Counted from the stretch's first letter, positions 26,095 through 35,068 are shown. The stretch is DNA of 53,713 nt from JTS-RE37 sp041743975 (GCA_041743975.1 JBGTLT010000117.1:1-53713), one strand, 5' to 3'. Notes: generated from the letters alone by a model not told the origin. Numbers and translations are program-made.

Positions 26095-27585
26095 ATGGGG
26101 TTTAACTTTAAAATCATATTCCACCTCATGGGCCTGTTGCTGCTCTGCAATGGTTCCTTCATGTTACTGGCTGCTTTGGTAAGCGGGCTTTATGATGACG
26201 GGGTAACCCTGGAGATCACACTGGCGGCTATCACCACAATATTTGTCGGGGTTGTATCCATGTATTACACCCGGGGCCACATAAAGGAACTCAAACGGAA
26301 GGAAGGCTATATGATCGTCACTTTCGGCTGGCTGGTCATGTCCGCTTCCGGGTTGTTGCCCTTTGTTTTTTCCGGTGCCATTCCCGGCATCACCAATGCA
26401 TTTTTTGAGACCATTTCCGGCTACACCACAACAGGCGCATCCATAGTGGATGATATTGAAGCCCTGCCGGAAGGGATATTGTTCTGGCGTAGCCTTACCC
26501 ATTGGATCGGGGGGATGGGGATCATCGTCCTTGCCGTTGCTATCCTGCCACTGCTCGGGATAGGGGGGATGCAACTTTTTGCAGCCGAGGCACCGGGCCC
26601 CACTGGAGATAAACTCCACCCCCGGATAACCGATACGGCAAAAAGGCTGTGGTTGATCTATTTTGGCTATACAGTAGCGGAAACTATCCTGTTAAAGCTG
26701 GCAGGCATGTCCTTTTTTGATGCCATCAACCACTCTATGTCAACCCTGTCCACCGGTGGGTTCTCCACCAAGAATGCCAGTCTCGCCTATTGGAATGATC
26801 AGCCGCTGATCCAATATATAGTGACATTGTTCATGTTCCTGGCGGGATCCAATTTTGTGCTCAGTTATTTCGCATTTAAAGGAAAAATAAGAAAGGTACT
26901 GAGAGATGAGGAATTCAGGATGTATGTAATTTTTATCAGCTTGTTTACCCTTATCTGTACACTGGTGATCTATACCCGGGTCAATGTCCCGCTCACGGAT
27001 TACCACCCGATGATATTAGGTGAAGGCGAAAGTTCTTTCCGCCATGCACTTTTTCAGGTAGTATCCGTTATCACTACAACCGGCTTTGTTTCTGCGGATT
27101 ATACCAGCTGGACGCCCTTTTTGACCGTTTTCTTTTTTGGCCTCATGTTCTCCGGGGGTTCCGCAGGTTCAACAGCAGGGGGTATCAAAATTATGCGCCA
27201 TATCCTGATCATTAAAAACGGGCTGTTGGAATTTAAACGCAGCTTGCACCCCAGTGCTATTATACCCGTGCGTCTAAACCACAAGACGGTGAAGGAACAC
27301 ATTGTTTATAATATCATTGGGTTCTTTGCACTGTATATGCTGTTGTTTATTATTGGGGCAGTGGGGCTGAGCTGTATGGGGCTCGACTATGCTTCTGCCA
27401 TTGGGGGTGCGGCTTCCTCCCTGGGCAATGTGGGTCCGGCTTTGGGAACCCTGGGCCCACTGAATAATTATAACAGCCTCCCGGATGCCGGGAAATGGTG
27501 GTGTGGTTTCCTTATGCTGGCAGGGAGGCTCGAACTGTTTACGGTGCTGATCCTGTTCAGCCCCTATTTCTGGAGAAGGATATAG
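26095..27585 (+). CDS. trkH: Trk potassium uptake channel TrkH
   Basis: Inner-membrane K+ (or K+/Na+) channel subunit with four M1-P-M2 repeats. 496 aa, about ten hydrophobic segments. Selectivity-filter regions: ETISGYTTTGASI (~103-115), HSMSTLSTGGFSTKN (~212-226), VVSVITTTGFVSADYTS (~322-338), and GAASSLGNVGPALGTLGP (~440-457). The conserved Gly of each filter is present. LTHWIGGMGIIVLAVAILPLLGIGGMQLF is the typical second-segment run. Co-transcribed with trkA. Confidence 0.96.
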   Translation: MGFNFKIIFHLMGLLLLCNGSFMLLAALVSGLYDDGVTLEITLAAITTIFVGVVSMYYTRGHIKELKRKEGYMIVTFGWLVMSASGLLPFVFSGAIPGITNAFFETISGYTTTGASIVDDIEALPEGILFWRSLTHWIGGMGIIVLAVAILPLLGIGGMQLFAAEAPGPTGDKLHPRITDTAKRLWLIYFGYTVAETILLKLAGMSFFDAINHSMSTLSTGGFSTKNASLAYWNDQPLIQYIVTLFMFLAGSNFVLSYFAFKGKIRKVLRDEEFRMYVIFISLFTLICTLVIYTRVNVPLTDYHPMILGEGESSFRHALFQVVSVITTTGFVSADYTSWTPFLTVFFFGLMFSGGSAGSTAGGIKIMRHILIIKNGLLEFKRSLHPSAIIPVRLNHKTVKEHIVYNIIGFFALYMLLFIIGAVGLSCMGLDYASAIGGAASSLGNVGPALGTLGPLNNYNSLPDAGKWWCGFLMLAGRLELFTVLILFSPYFWRRI

Positions 27586-27648
27586 ATGGGAAGCAATTGT
27601 AAAAATGGATTGCCCCGGCCGGTAGTAAACCAGGGCAGATCCGTGTTT

Positions 27649-28833
27649 TCAGACTACTGCCTTGATCCGATCGGCAGCTTCCCTCAACTCATTCTCGGAA
27701 GCGGCATAGGATATCCGTATACAATTGGGGTTGCCGAATGATTCCCCCGAGACGGTGGCTACATTGGCATGCTCCAGTAAATACATGGCAAAATCGGACG
27801 CGGTTTCTATAGTAGAGCCTTTCAGGGTTTTGCCAAAAAAGGAAGAAATATCCGGGAATACATAAAAGGCGCCTTCGGGTACATTGAGCTTGAACCCCTG
27901 TATGTCCCCTAAAAGCTCCAGGATAATATCGCGGCGTTTGTGGAATTCATCGATCATGAACTGAATTTTGCTCACCGGGGCTTCAAGAGCCGTAATGGTA
28001 GCCCTTTGGGCGATGGCGTTCGCACCGCTGGTAATTTGTCCCTGGAATTTAGTACAGGCCTTCGCGATCCATTCTGCCGCACCCAGGTAGCCGATACGCC
28101 ATCCGGTCATCGCAAAGGCTTTCGAGACACCGTTGACCGTGATGGTCCGGTCATACATCCCATCAATCCCGGCAATACTTACATGGCCGCCGATAAAGTT
28201 TATATGTTCATAGATCTCATCGGACACGATAAAAATATCGGGATGTTTCCTGAGGACAACCGCAAGGCCTTCCAACTCTTCCTGGCTGTAAACAGATCCG
28301 CTGGGGTTACAGGGGGAACTGAACCACATCATCTTGGTTTTAGCGGTAATCGCCCCTTCCAGTTGTGCCGGGGTCATCTTGAAGTCGGTTTCAATGGTGG
28401 TTGCGACCTCCACCGGGACTCCTTCCGCAAGTTTTATAATATCGCTGTAGCTCACCCAATAAGGTGCCGGTAAGATCACTTCATCTCCCTTATTCAGCAT
28501 CACCATGGCGATGTTGGCCAGTGATTGCTTTGCCCCTGTGGAAACAACAATCTGGCCGGGCGTATACACCAGTTTGTTATCCCTCTTGAATTTAGTTGCA
28601 ATGGCCTGTTTAAGGTCTGCGTACCCATCAACAGGGGAATAACTGCTATAGTTGTCGTCAATTGCCTTATGGGCTGATTCCTTTACAAATTCGGGTATAT
28701 GGAAATCCGGCTCCCCGAGGCTCAGGCCGATAATGTCTTTGCCTTCATTCCGCAGTTCGCGGGTTTTTGCGGCCATAGCGAGGGTGGCCGAAGTTGACAT
28801 TGCATTGATCCGGTCAGATAGGTAATTTTTCAT
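27649..28833 (-). CDS. Pyridoxal-phosphate-dependent aminotransferase (aspartate aminotransferase type)
   Basis: 394 aa, class I fold, subgroup I-gamma as judged from LSLGEPDFHIPEFVKESA and the pattern below. Seen: YSPVDGYADLKQAIA; WFSSPCNPSGSVYS; IVSDEIYEHINF (Asp contacting the pyridine nitrogen); NGVSKAFAMTGWRIGYLGA with the Schiff-base Lys (~236); C-terminal NCIRISYAASENELREAADRI with the substrate carboxylate-binding Arg. Probably interconverts aspartate and oxaloacetate, but related enzymes also use prephenate or aromatic substrates. Follows the desaturase by 13 bp, so likely co-transcribed with it. Confidence 0.92.
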   Translation of the reverse strand: MKNYLSDRINAMSTSATLAMAAKTRELRNEGKDIIGLSLGEPDFHIPEFVKESAHKAIDDNYSSYSPVDGYADLKQAIATKFKRDNKLVYTPGQIVVSTGAKQSLANIAMVMLNKGDEVILPAPYWVSYSDIIKLAEGVPVEVATTIETDFKMTPAQLEGAITAKTKMMWFSSPCNPSGSVYSQEELEGLAVVLRKHPDIFIVSDEIYEHINFIGGHVSIAGIDGMYDRTITVNGVSKAFAMTGWRIGYLGAAEWIAKACTKFQGQITSGANAIAQRATITALEAPVSKIQFMIDEFHKRRDIILELLGDIQGFKLNVPEGAFYVFPDISSFFGKTLKGSTIETASDFAMYLLEHANVATVSGESFGNPNCIRISYAASENELREAADRIKAVV

Positions 28834-28846
28834 TCCTGAATAGCGT

Positions 28847-29950
28847 TTATTGGTATTGCAGGACTGGATTTTTCCCCAGTTCCTTCAAATGTTTGAAGTG
28901 CGAAATTATCGCTTTTCTGGTAGTTTTAAATTCGTTGTAGGGCAAATTAAATTCAGTAGCCGTTTGTTTCACAATTTTGGCAATTTTTGTGTAATGGATA
29001 TGGCTGATGTTGGGAAAGATATGATGTTCCACCTGGTGGTTCAACCCGCCTGTAAACCAGTTGACGATCCTGTTGCGCGTACCGAAGTTTACCGTTGTGG
29101 CCAGTTGGTGGATAGCCCAGGTATTCTTCATGGATCCGTCATGCTGCGGCAAAGGGGTTTCTGCTTCATCAACCACGTGTGCCAATTGGAATACAACGCT
29201 CAGGATAACCCCGGCAACATAATGCATAATAAAGAAGCCTATAAGGATCTTCCACCAGGCAATGTCAAGCAGCAGCATGGGAATTACGATCCATATAGTT
29301 ATATAAATGAGCTTGGTTGCAACCAGTACGCTCCAGTTCATAAGTGGTTTGGGGAACTTGCCGTAGGACAGCTTGCGTTTTGTATACCGGTACATCTGCA
29401 TAAAATCAGTTGTGATGGCCCAGTTGAAGGTGAGGAGGCCATACAGGATAATGGAATAATAATGCTGGAATTTATGGAACCTGTGCCATTTGGCATGTTT
29501 TGAAAAACGGAGTACCCTCCCAGCTTCCAGATCCTCATCGTGGTTATGGATATTGGTATAGGTGTGGTGTAACACATTGTGCTGGACCTGCCAGTTGTAA
29601 ACATTGCCGGCCAGGATATAGATACTGCCTCCCATGAGTTTGTTGACCCAGTTTTTGTTGGAATAGGACCCATGGTTGCCGTCGTGCATCACATTCATTC
29701 CTACCCCTGCCATTCCAATTCCCATTACAATGGTCAATAACAGATTGGCCCATGTTGGCAGGTTAAGTGTCAGGATCAGGAAATAGGGGGCAAGGAAGAG
29801 GGCAAACATAATGGCAGTTTTAAGGTATAACTTCCAATTGCCGGTCTTTTTCAGTTTGTTCTCTTTGAAATAGTCGTTGACCCGTTTGTTGACAGTCCTG
29901 AAAAATTGGGCTGGATCCTTCCTTGAGAATTTTATAACAGTTGTTTCCAT
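28847..29950 (-). CDS. Membrane acyl lipid/acyl-CoA desaturase
   Basis: Di-iron integral membrane desaturase that inserts a double bond in fatty acyl chains. 367 aa. Three histidine boxes: HDGNHGS (HxxxH, ~89), HNVLHHTY (HxxHH, ~124), and QVEHHIF (QxxHH, ~305); the leading Gln is typical of front-end-type desaturases, but no cytochrome b5 domain is fused. Hydrophobic pairs at ~45-80 and ~205-250. Probably adjusts membrane fluidity; regiochemistry unknown. A -7 box at 30040-30047 gives an ~89-nt leader and interlocks with the rsmG promoter. Confidence 0.92.
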   Translation of the reverse strand: METTVIKFSRKDPAQFFRTVNKRVNDYFKENKLKKTGNWKLYLKTAIMFALFLAPYFLILTLNLPTWANLLLTIVMGIGMAGVGMNVMHDGNHGSYSNKNWVNKLMGGSIYILAGNVYNWQVQHNVLHHTYTNIHNHDEDLEAGRVLRFSKHAKWHRFHKFQHYYSIILYGLLTFNWAITTDFMQMYRYTKRKLSYGKFPKPLMNWSVLVATKLIYITIWIVIPMLLLDIAWWKILIGFFIMHYVAGVILSVVFQLAHVVDEAETPLPQHDGSMKNTWAIHQLATTVNFGTRNRIVNWFTGGLNHQVEHHIFPNISHIHYTKIAKIVKQTATEFNLPYNEFKTTRKAIISHFKHLKELGKNPVLQYQ

Positions 29951-30024
29951 AGATGGGAGAATAAAATAAGAACGCTATTATAATAACGCAGATGTTGCAA
30001 TTTAATACTATGCAGCTAAAGTAG

Positions 30025-30032
30025 TATTTTTG
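30025..30032 (+). promoter_or_regulatory. -7 promoter box for rsmG; decides the start
   Basis: TATTTTTG, 18 nt before the ATG at 30051. It overlaps the TTG at 30030 that would start the longer frame, so that start is excluded. Confidence 0.5.
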
Positions 30033-30039
30033 ATTGATA

Positions 30040-30047
30040 CAAAGATA
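30040..30047 (-). promoter_or_regulatory. -7 promoter box for the desaturase-aminotransferase pair
   Basis: TATCTTTG on the minus strand, 89 nt before the desaturase ATG. Lies only 7 bp from the rsmG -7 box. Confidence 0.4.
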
Positions 30048-30050
30048 CAC

Positions 30051-30686
30051 ATGAAGGCCGACATAATATTCAAATATTTTCCCAATTTATCTCAAACTCA
30101 GCAGCAGCAGTTTCAATTGCTGGAAAGCCTGTACCAGGACTGGAACCTTAAAATAAATGTGGTGTCCAGGAAGGATATAGATGAATTGTACCTGCGGCAT
30201 GTGCTGCATTCCCTGGGGATAGCGCGCCTCGTGCAATTTATGCCGGGCGCTAAAGTCCTCGATGTCGGAACAGGTGGCGGATTTCCCGGGATCCCCCTGG
30301 CCATTCTATTCCCTGAAACGGGATTCACACTTGTGGATGCCATCGGGAAAAAGATCAGGGTGGTGGAAGAGGTGGTCACCGGCTTGGAACTTCAGAATGT
30401 CCACACGAAAAACGATCGGGTGGAAAATATAACAGGGCAATATGATTTTATAGTGAGCAGGGCAGTGGCGGTGATGCCCACATTTGTGCGCTGGGTGAAG
30501 GGCCGGATCAAAAAAAGATCAGACCATACATTGAAAAACGGGATACTATACCTGAAAGGCGGGGATTTAACGGAAGAACTAAAGGATTATGGCTCGGCCC
30601 GGATTTTTAACCTGAGCGATTACTTCACGGAGGATTTTTTTGAAACCAAAAAATTGGTATACCTGCCTTTAAAGTTCAAGGGATAA
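30051..30686 (+). CDS. rsmG: 16S rRNA (guanine527-N7)-methyltransferase
   Basis: SAM-dependent methyltransferase for G527 of 16S rRNA (GidB). 211 aa from ATG at 30051 (MKADIIFKYFPNLS), normal length. Seen: LYQDWNLKINVVSRKDIDELYLRHVLHSL (the NLxxxxxxxxLxxRHxxDS-like family region), motif I KVLDVGTGGGFPGIPLAI, TLVDAIGKKIRVVEEVV, and IVSRAVAVMPTFVRWV. Its stop codon is 2 bp from the end of the convergent 42-aa gene. Confidence 0.96.
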   Translation: MKADIIFKYFPNLSQTQQQQFQLLESLYQDWNLKINVVSRKDIDELYLRHVLHSLGIARLVQFMPGAKVLDVGTGGGFPGIPLAILFPETGFTLVDAIGKKIRVVEEVVTGLELQNVHTKNDRVENITGQYDFIVSRAVAVMPTFVRWVKGRIKKRSDHTLKNGILYLKGGDLTEELKDYGSARIFNLSDYFTEDFFETKKLVYLPLKFKG

Positions 30687-30688
30687 GG

Positions 30689-30817
30689 CTACAAACTAAG
30701 CATTTTATTGTAAGAATACCGGCAATTTTCAGCATACCTTTTTACATACTCCTGTACTTTTTTAAAGGAATAGCGACTTTGTTTTCTCTCTGCAATTTTC
30801 TTTCTATCAACTCGCAT
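30689..30817 (-). CDS. Small basic protein, 42 aa, unknown
   Basis: ATG-started frame of 42 codons plus TAG on the minus strand. The peptide starts MRVDRKKIAERKQSRYSFKK and ends NCRYSYNKMLSL. It has 13 Lys/Arg, several Tyr and a probable single amphipathic helix; it could bind nucleic acid, but no family is recognised. Support for its reality: the frame packs tightly against rsmG (2-bp convergent gap), it has an amino acid composition unlike random translation, and there is a promoter-like pair upstream (ATTG, 19 nt, TAACCTTG) with tandem repeats over the -33 region. No ribosome binding site is evident, which is normal in this phylum. Confidence 0.6.
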   Translation of the reverse strand: MRVDRKKIAERKQSRYSFKKVQEYVKRYAENCRYSYNKMLSL

Positions 30818-30839
30818 AGACTTGGACTTTTTTAAATTT

Positions 30840-30886
30840 CAAGGTTATAACTTCACATTTTATTTACAATGACTTAACTATTTATT
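30840..30886 (-). promoter_or_regulatory. Promoter-like region of the 42-aa gene
   Basis: Minus-strand TAACCTTG (30840-30847, one mismatch to TAnnTTTG) is 22 nt before the ATG; a TTG lies exactly 19 nt further upstream, within the first 22-bp repeat, as expected for a -33 element. Confidence 0.4.
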
Positions 30887-30920
30887 TACAATATATTAAC
30901 TATAAATTTACATTAATATT
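30859..30920. repeat. AT-rich 22-bp tandem repeats (2.8 copies)
   Basis: Two units of 22 bp at 30859-30880 and 30881-30902, both of the form TTTATTTACAAT-x(3)-TTAACTA and differing at only three positions, then a partial third unit TAAATTTACATTAATATT. The 22-bp period is about two helical turns, so a bound protein would see all copies on one DNA face. Confidence 0.8.
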
Positions 30921-31083
30921 GTGGCAAAATCAAGTTTTTCATGTTAAAAATTGAGGGTACGTCCTGGTATACTATTTCAACGTGATTAATCCATGGAATA
31001 TTGTGCCGCAGGAAGGTTTTCGCACCGGGAGGAGGTTGTACTATAGCAGTTGGTTGCAGGGAGGCCGGGTGTGTGGCATGCAA

Positions 31084-32715
31084 CTATTTTTCCAGGAAGG
31101 GGTACCGATAGTCTTCAGGGGTGACGAAGGTTTCCTTTATAAGCCTGGGTGAAACCCAGCGCATGAGGTTCTGGGCAGAACCCGCTTTGTCGTTGGTCCC
31201 CGAGGCACGTGCCCCTCCAAAAGGCTGTTGCCCTACTACGGCACCCGTTGGCTTGTCATTGATATAAAAATTGCCTGCACAATTAACCAGGGCTTTTGTA
31301 GCTTCATCCAGGGCATAGCGGTCCGTGGCCAGGACTGCGCCTGTAAGGGCATATACCGAAGTGCTGTCCACGAGTTTCAATGTTTTGGACCAATCCCTGT
31401 CGTCATATACATACACCGTAACAACCGGCCCGAACAGTTCGGTTTCCATGGTAATGTAGTGAGGGTTGGTTGTAAGGATAACGGTGGGTTCCACAAAATA
31501 GCCCTTTGATTTGTCATAGCTGCCGCCGGCATAGATTTCAGCGTCGCCATCCTTTTTAGCGCCATCGATGTATTTTGCTAATTTGTCGAACGAACCCTCA
31601 TGGATAACCGCCGTGATAAAGTTGCCCATATCTTCCGGGGAGCCGGGGGCCTTGAACGATTTTATATCCTTTTTCACCAACTCCAGTATTTCGGAAGCCG
31701 TGGATTTGGGGAGGTACACCCTGGAGGCCGCACTGCATTTTTGTCCCTGGAATTCGAAGGCACCACGGGTTATGGCCGTGGCCACCTGGCCGGGGTTTGC
31801 GGAACGGTGGGCAATAATAAAGTCTTTCCCGCCTGTTTCCCCAACGATCCGGGGATAGGTTTTATACTTATGGATATTGTTGCCGATCTGTTTCCAAAGG
31901 CTCTGGAAAACCTGGGTTGAACCCGTAAAATGGATCCCTGAAAAATCTGGGCTTGCCAGTATAGTGTCGGTGATCATCACAGGATCCCCGAAAACCACAT
32001 TGATAACCCCGTCCGGGACCCCGGCTTCCCGGAACACATCCACAATGACCTTCGCGGAAAAGATCTGGCTGTCGCTCGGTTTCCAAACGACCACATTGCC
32101 CATCATAGCCGCACTGGCCGGCAAATTCCCTGCAATGGCGGTAAAGTTAAACGGTGTTATAGCATATACAAATCCTTCGAGGGGGCGGTATTCCACCCTG
32201 TTCCAAACACCTTCAGAAGATTCCGGTTGTTCTTCGTAAATACCGGCCATGAATTCCACATTAAACCGGAGGAAATCTATCAGTTCACAGGCCGCATCAA
32301 TTTCAGCCTGGTGTATATTCTTTGATTGTGCGATCATGGTAGCGGCGTTGATCCTGGCACGGTAGGGCCCTGCCAGCAGGTCTGCAGCCTTCAGGAATAC
32401 CGCTGCCCGCTGCTCCCAGCTTAGGTCGGCCCAGGCAGTACGGGCTTTTAAAGCAGCCTTAATTGCCGAGGTTACGTGCTTTTTTTCCGCAAGGTGGTAC
32501 TGCCCAACGATATGTTTATGATCATGGGGGGGAGATATCGGCCTGGTGGTTCCGGTAGTAACTTCCTCCCCGCCGATATACATAGCTACGTCTACCTTTC
32601 CCTTATAATATTCCGTGTATTGTTTGAGGACTTCGTCCCGCTCCGGGCTGCCCGGAGCATAACTTTTTATTGGTTCGTTGATGGCCGATGGTACCTGAAA
32701 AAATCCTTTCCCCAT
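31084..32715 (-). CDS. pruA: L-glutamate gamma-semialdehyde dehydrogenase (1-pyrroline-5-carboxylate dehydrogenase)
   Basis: Oxidises glutamate semialdehyde to glutamate in proline (and arginine/ornithine) catabolism. 543 aa, the length of the stand-alone P5CDH. Seen: YAITPFNFTAIAGNLPASAAMMGNVVVWKPSDSQ, HFTGSTQVFQSLWKQI, the general-base Glu in RIVGETGGKDF, the nucleophile Cys in FQGQKCSAASRVYLP, ELFGPVVTVYVYDD, and FYINDKPTGAVVGQQPFGGARASGTNDKAG, which is diagnostic for PruA. No proline dehydrogenase gene is in the window. A near -7 box TACCTTTA lies 29 nt upstream of the start. Confidence 0.96.
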   Translation of the reverse strand: MGKGFFQVPSAINEPIKSYAPGSPERDEVLKQYTEYYKGKVDVAMYIGGEEVTTGTTRPISPPHDHKHIVGQYHLAEKKHVTSAIKAALKARTAWADLSWEQRAAVFLKAADLLAGPYRARINAATMIAQSKNIHQAEIDAACELIDFLRFNVEFMAGIYEEQPESSEGVWNRVEYRPLEGFVYAITPFNFTAIAGNLPASAAMMGNVVVWKPSDSQIFSAKVIVDVFREAGVPDGVINVVFGDPVMITDTILASPDFSGIHFTGSTQVFQSLWKQIGNNIHKYKTYPRIVGETGGKDFIIAHRSANPGQVATAITRGAFEFQGQKCSAASRVYLPKSTASEILELVKKDIKSFKAPGSPEDMGNFITAVIHEGSFDKLAKYIDGAKKDGDAEIYAGGSYDKSKGYFVEPTVILTTNPHYITMETELFGPVVTVYVYDDRDWSKTLKLVDSTSVYALTGAVLATDRYALDEATKALVNCAGNFYINDKPTGAVVGQQPFGGARASGTNDKAGSAQNLMRWVSPRLIKETFVTPEDYRYPFLEK

Positions 32716-32932
32716 GTCTGTGAGTTAAATTTAAAAAATCCGGATAAAGGTACTAAATGAAAACCTAAATGAAGCACGCTTCCCGGGAAGAAAAAGGTGG
32801 GTTCCCCGGCGGATTGCGCCGTGGGCATCGCAGAATTCACGACAGTGCCGAATCAGGATTCAGCCCCCTGGAATGAAATAGTATTTAGAAGCTGGGTGGG
32901 ATTACCCCGGTCCCCGATAAAATAGAGGTTTC

Positions 32933-33319
32933 TTAATTCAGCGCAAAGGGCGCACTGAACTTGAAGGTGGGAACATAAACCCTGAATTTCTCTGTAGAAC
33001 TGAAATTCACCATATTGTAATGCCCCTTCATCGCACCAATAGGGGAAGCCAGCAGGCAACCGGAACTATAGGTATGGGATTCCCCCGGTTTGATAACCGG
33101 TTTTTTCCCGATAACGCCTTCCCCGTCCAATACCTCAAAATCATTGAGGGAATCGAATATCTCCCAATGCCTGGATGTTAATTGTACAGAATCCTTGCTT
33201 TGATTTTCGATAGTGATGGTGTAGCCAAAGGCAAAATGCATCTTGTAGTTCTTGAAGAAAGTGCCTTCAAAACTGGTATCAACAGATATTTTTATGCCTT
33301 TGGTAACTTGAGTTATCAT
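32933..33319 (-). CDS. apaG: ApaG-family protein
   Basis: Immunoglobulin-like beta-sandwich of 128 aa, normal for ApaG (linked genetically to Co2+/Mg2+ homeostasis and Ap4A in enterobacteria; molecular role unclear). Seen: FAFGYTITIENQSKDSVQLTSRHWEIFDS, GEGVIGKKPVIKPGESHTYSSGC, SPIGAMKGHYNM. Cytoplasmic. Flanked by gene-free gaps on both sides, so a single-gene unit. Confidence 0.95.
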   Translation of the reverse strand: MITQVTKGIKISVDTSFEGTFFKNYKMHFAFGYTITIENQSKDSVQLTSRHWEIFDSLNDFEVLDGEGVIGKKPVIKPGESHTYSSGCLLASPIGAMKGHYNMVNFSSTEKFRVYVPTFKFSAPFALN

Positions 33320-33804
33320 AGTTCCGTCTTTATTGTAATGTGCCTGTCCCGAGTGGTATACACTATATTTATTGCGCGCGCTAAAATACTGAAAAAAGTA
33401 ATACCCTGGATAAAATTTAATATAGATTTAAGCATTGTCGCGATGCCAGACCATCTGGGTGATCAGATTGGGCCCCGGACTTCGTACTCCGGGAAAAACG
33501 ATAGCTTACAATGAAATCATTCCCGGCGCATAATCCTGACCAATTTAATCAATATGGACTTATTGTAGTAACGTATTCCGATATTATCGGTAAAGCGTTA
33601 TTTTTTGCGGTTAAATGAGCTGATTCCGGCCGCAGACCTGCCCTTATTTTTCGCCATACCAGGGAAGGCGGGGACCCTTTGCCACACCCTGTTGTTTCAT
33701 GAACCCGGGACTTTTCTGAACCTGTTGCCGCAGGTGGGCGCTTTTCTTAATGTTACCAGGCCCCTGTACAGGAAGGTGGCAAACAAAAACAGCACTAGGG
33801 AAGG
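33320..33804. other. 485-bp gene-free stretch between apaG and the plug gene
   Basis: No convincing gene. It holds a hairpin CCCGGA / TCCGGG at 33474-33493 without a T-run and a GC-richer patch at 33620-33780 in which only TTG-started or very short frames occur. This may be gene remnant; no family was recognised. Confidence 0.6.
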
Positions 33805-35049
33805 TCAATTGGTGATATCCCTGGAATTGGCGGAGCCTATCCCGATGATACTATCGTAGATATCACCAAAATTACGATAATACACCAGGATGATATAGGT
33901 GTTTTCAGTAAAGTGGAAATTGCCGCAAACGGCATTCAACTCCACGGTGCCATCATCTTTTCTCAGGACGTATTTATAATTGTAAAATCCCTGTTTCATG
34001 AGGATCACAGCTTCCATATTGCCCGTTTCGGGATTATAGGTCATTATATTCCCTTCCTCCAGGGCATAATTGTTGAATTTACCAAAGACATATACCTCAT
34101 CCAGGCCCAGGGCATCGGTATAGGGCAGGCTGAAATGGACCTCTGTATATTCAGCCTCCCGTGATACTTCATCCCCCTGAAGGGTGCGCACCACAAAATC
34201 CCCGTTAATATCCGGGAAATAGGTGTATGGCCCCTCATCGCGGTACCGGTCTGTAAAAAGGTAGGTATGGTATAATTCCTCAAATTCTATATGCGAAATC
34301 GCAGAACTGGGTGCCCGGAGGTCCTTGGTATCAAAATTCAGGAATTCGTTCCCTCCAAAGAAAGCGGTTTCCTGGTCGTATTTGTAAACGAGTTCGTTGC
34401 CCAGCGTAAACTGCGGGGCCACATTGTATAATGTTGTTGGCCAGAAGTAATTCTGCACTATGGCCACCTTCACTTCCTTCTTGGGGTTTAACAATTGAAG
34501 ATCGGGCGAGAAAACAGAGAATTGGACCACTTGCTTTTCATTCAGGAATTCGAAGTCCCTTGAGCGCTTAATGGCGGCCGAAACCCGCACCAGGTCCTTG
34601 TAAACTATAAACCGCCGGCTGAATTGCAACTCGTAATTGCTGTTGTATATTTCGAGTATGTAATTACCGCTCACCTTCAGTCCCAGGTTTTCATTCGGGA
34701 TGGTAAGCCGGTAATTGGAATAAGGCTGGAGCGTAGTGTAGCTGTTTTCATAATCCGTGATGCGCTGGTTATCCATTCCATCGAGGTATTGCGATTTCAG
34801 CAGCCCGGAGGGGGCCCAGTCATAATCGCAGTGAAGGACCTTGTAATAATAGTCCTGTTCATTGGCGAGGATATCGTCAAATTCCAGATAGACAGGATCC
34901 CCCAGTTGAACAATCGGGAACTGGTCTTCAGTGGGCCCTTTAAAAATGACCGACTTTATATGTGATGGGGGTGCAACCTCTTCCTGAACCTGTGAAAATA
35001 AAGGGATGGCGAACACGAACATCAAAAACTGTTGAAGGTACAGGCGCAT
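33805..35049 (-). CDS. Type IX secretion system plug protein (former DUF5103)
   Basis: Periplasmic protein that closes the SprA translocon pore of the type IX system when no substrate or PorV is bound (family knowledge). 414 aa from the ATG at 35049, signal peptide MRLYLQQFLMFVFAIPLFSQ. A TTG 18 bp upstream opens a longer frame but abuts a perfect -7 box, so it cannot be on that transcript. Seen: an N-terminal domain with SVIFKGPTEDQFPIVQLGDPVYLEFDD, LHCDYDWAPSGLLKSQYLDGM, YSNYRLTIPNENLGLKVSGNYIL; C-terminal segment with PYTDALGLDEVYVFGKFNNY, FYNYKYVLRKDDG and YHILVYYRxxGDxYD-like end ILVYYRNFGDIYDSIIG. These match the plug family as remembered. Confidence 0.9.
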   Translation of the reverse strand: MRLYLQQFLMFVFAIPLFSQVQEEVAPPSHIKSVIFKGPTEDQFPIVQLGDPVYLEFDDILANEQDYYYKVLHCDYDWAPSGLLKSQYLDGMDNQRITDYENSYTTLQPYSNYRLTIPNENLGLKVSGNYILEIYNSNYELQFSRRFIVYKDLVRVSAAIKRSRDFEFLNEKQVVQFSVFSPDLQLLNPKKEVKVAIVQNYFWPTTLYNVAPQFTLGNELVYKYDQETAFFGGNEFLNFDTKDLRAPSSAISHIEFEELYHTYLFTDRYRDEGPYTYFPDINGDFVVRTLQGDEVSREAEYTEVHFSLPYTDALGLDEVYVFGKFNNYALEEGNIMTYNPETGNMEAVILMKQGFYNYKYVLRKDDGTVELNAVCGNFHFTENTYIILVYYRNFGDIYDSIIGIGSANSRDITN

Positions 35050-35068
35050 TTTTTTGCTGATTTTCAAT

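Noticed and set aside
30687..31083. Chromosomal replication origin next to rsmG, suggested by AT-rich iterons
   Set aside because: rsmG is often near oriC, but no DnaA box (TTATCCACA-like), dnaA or rpmH gene is nearby; repeats fit a promoter better.
33598..33657. 19-aa minus-strand frame (MAKNKGRSAAGISSF...)
   Set aside because: Composition looks protein-like but it is too short, with no promoter box or known family; conservation would be needed.
33605..33859. 84-aa plus-strand frame
   Set aside because: Starts with TTG, has no recognisable family and runs antisense over the 3' end of the plug gene.
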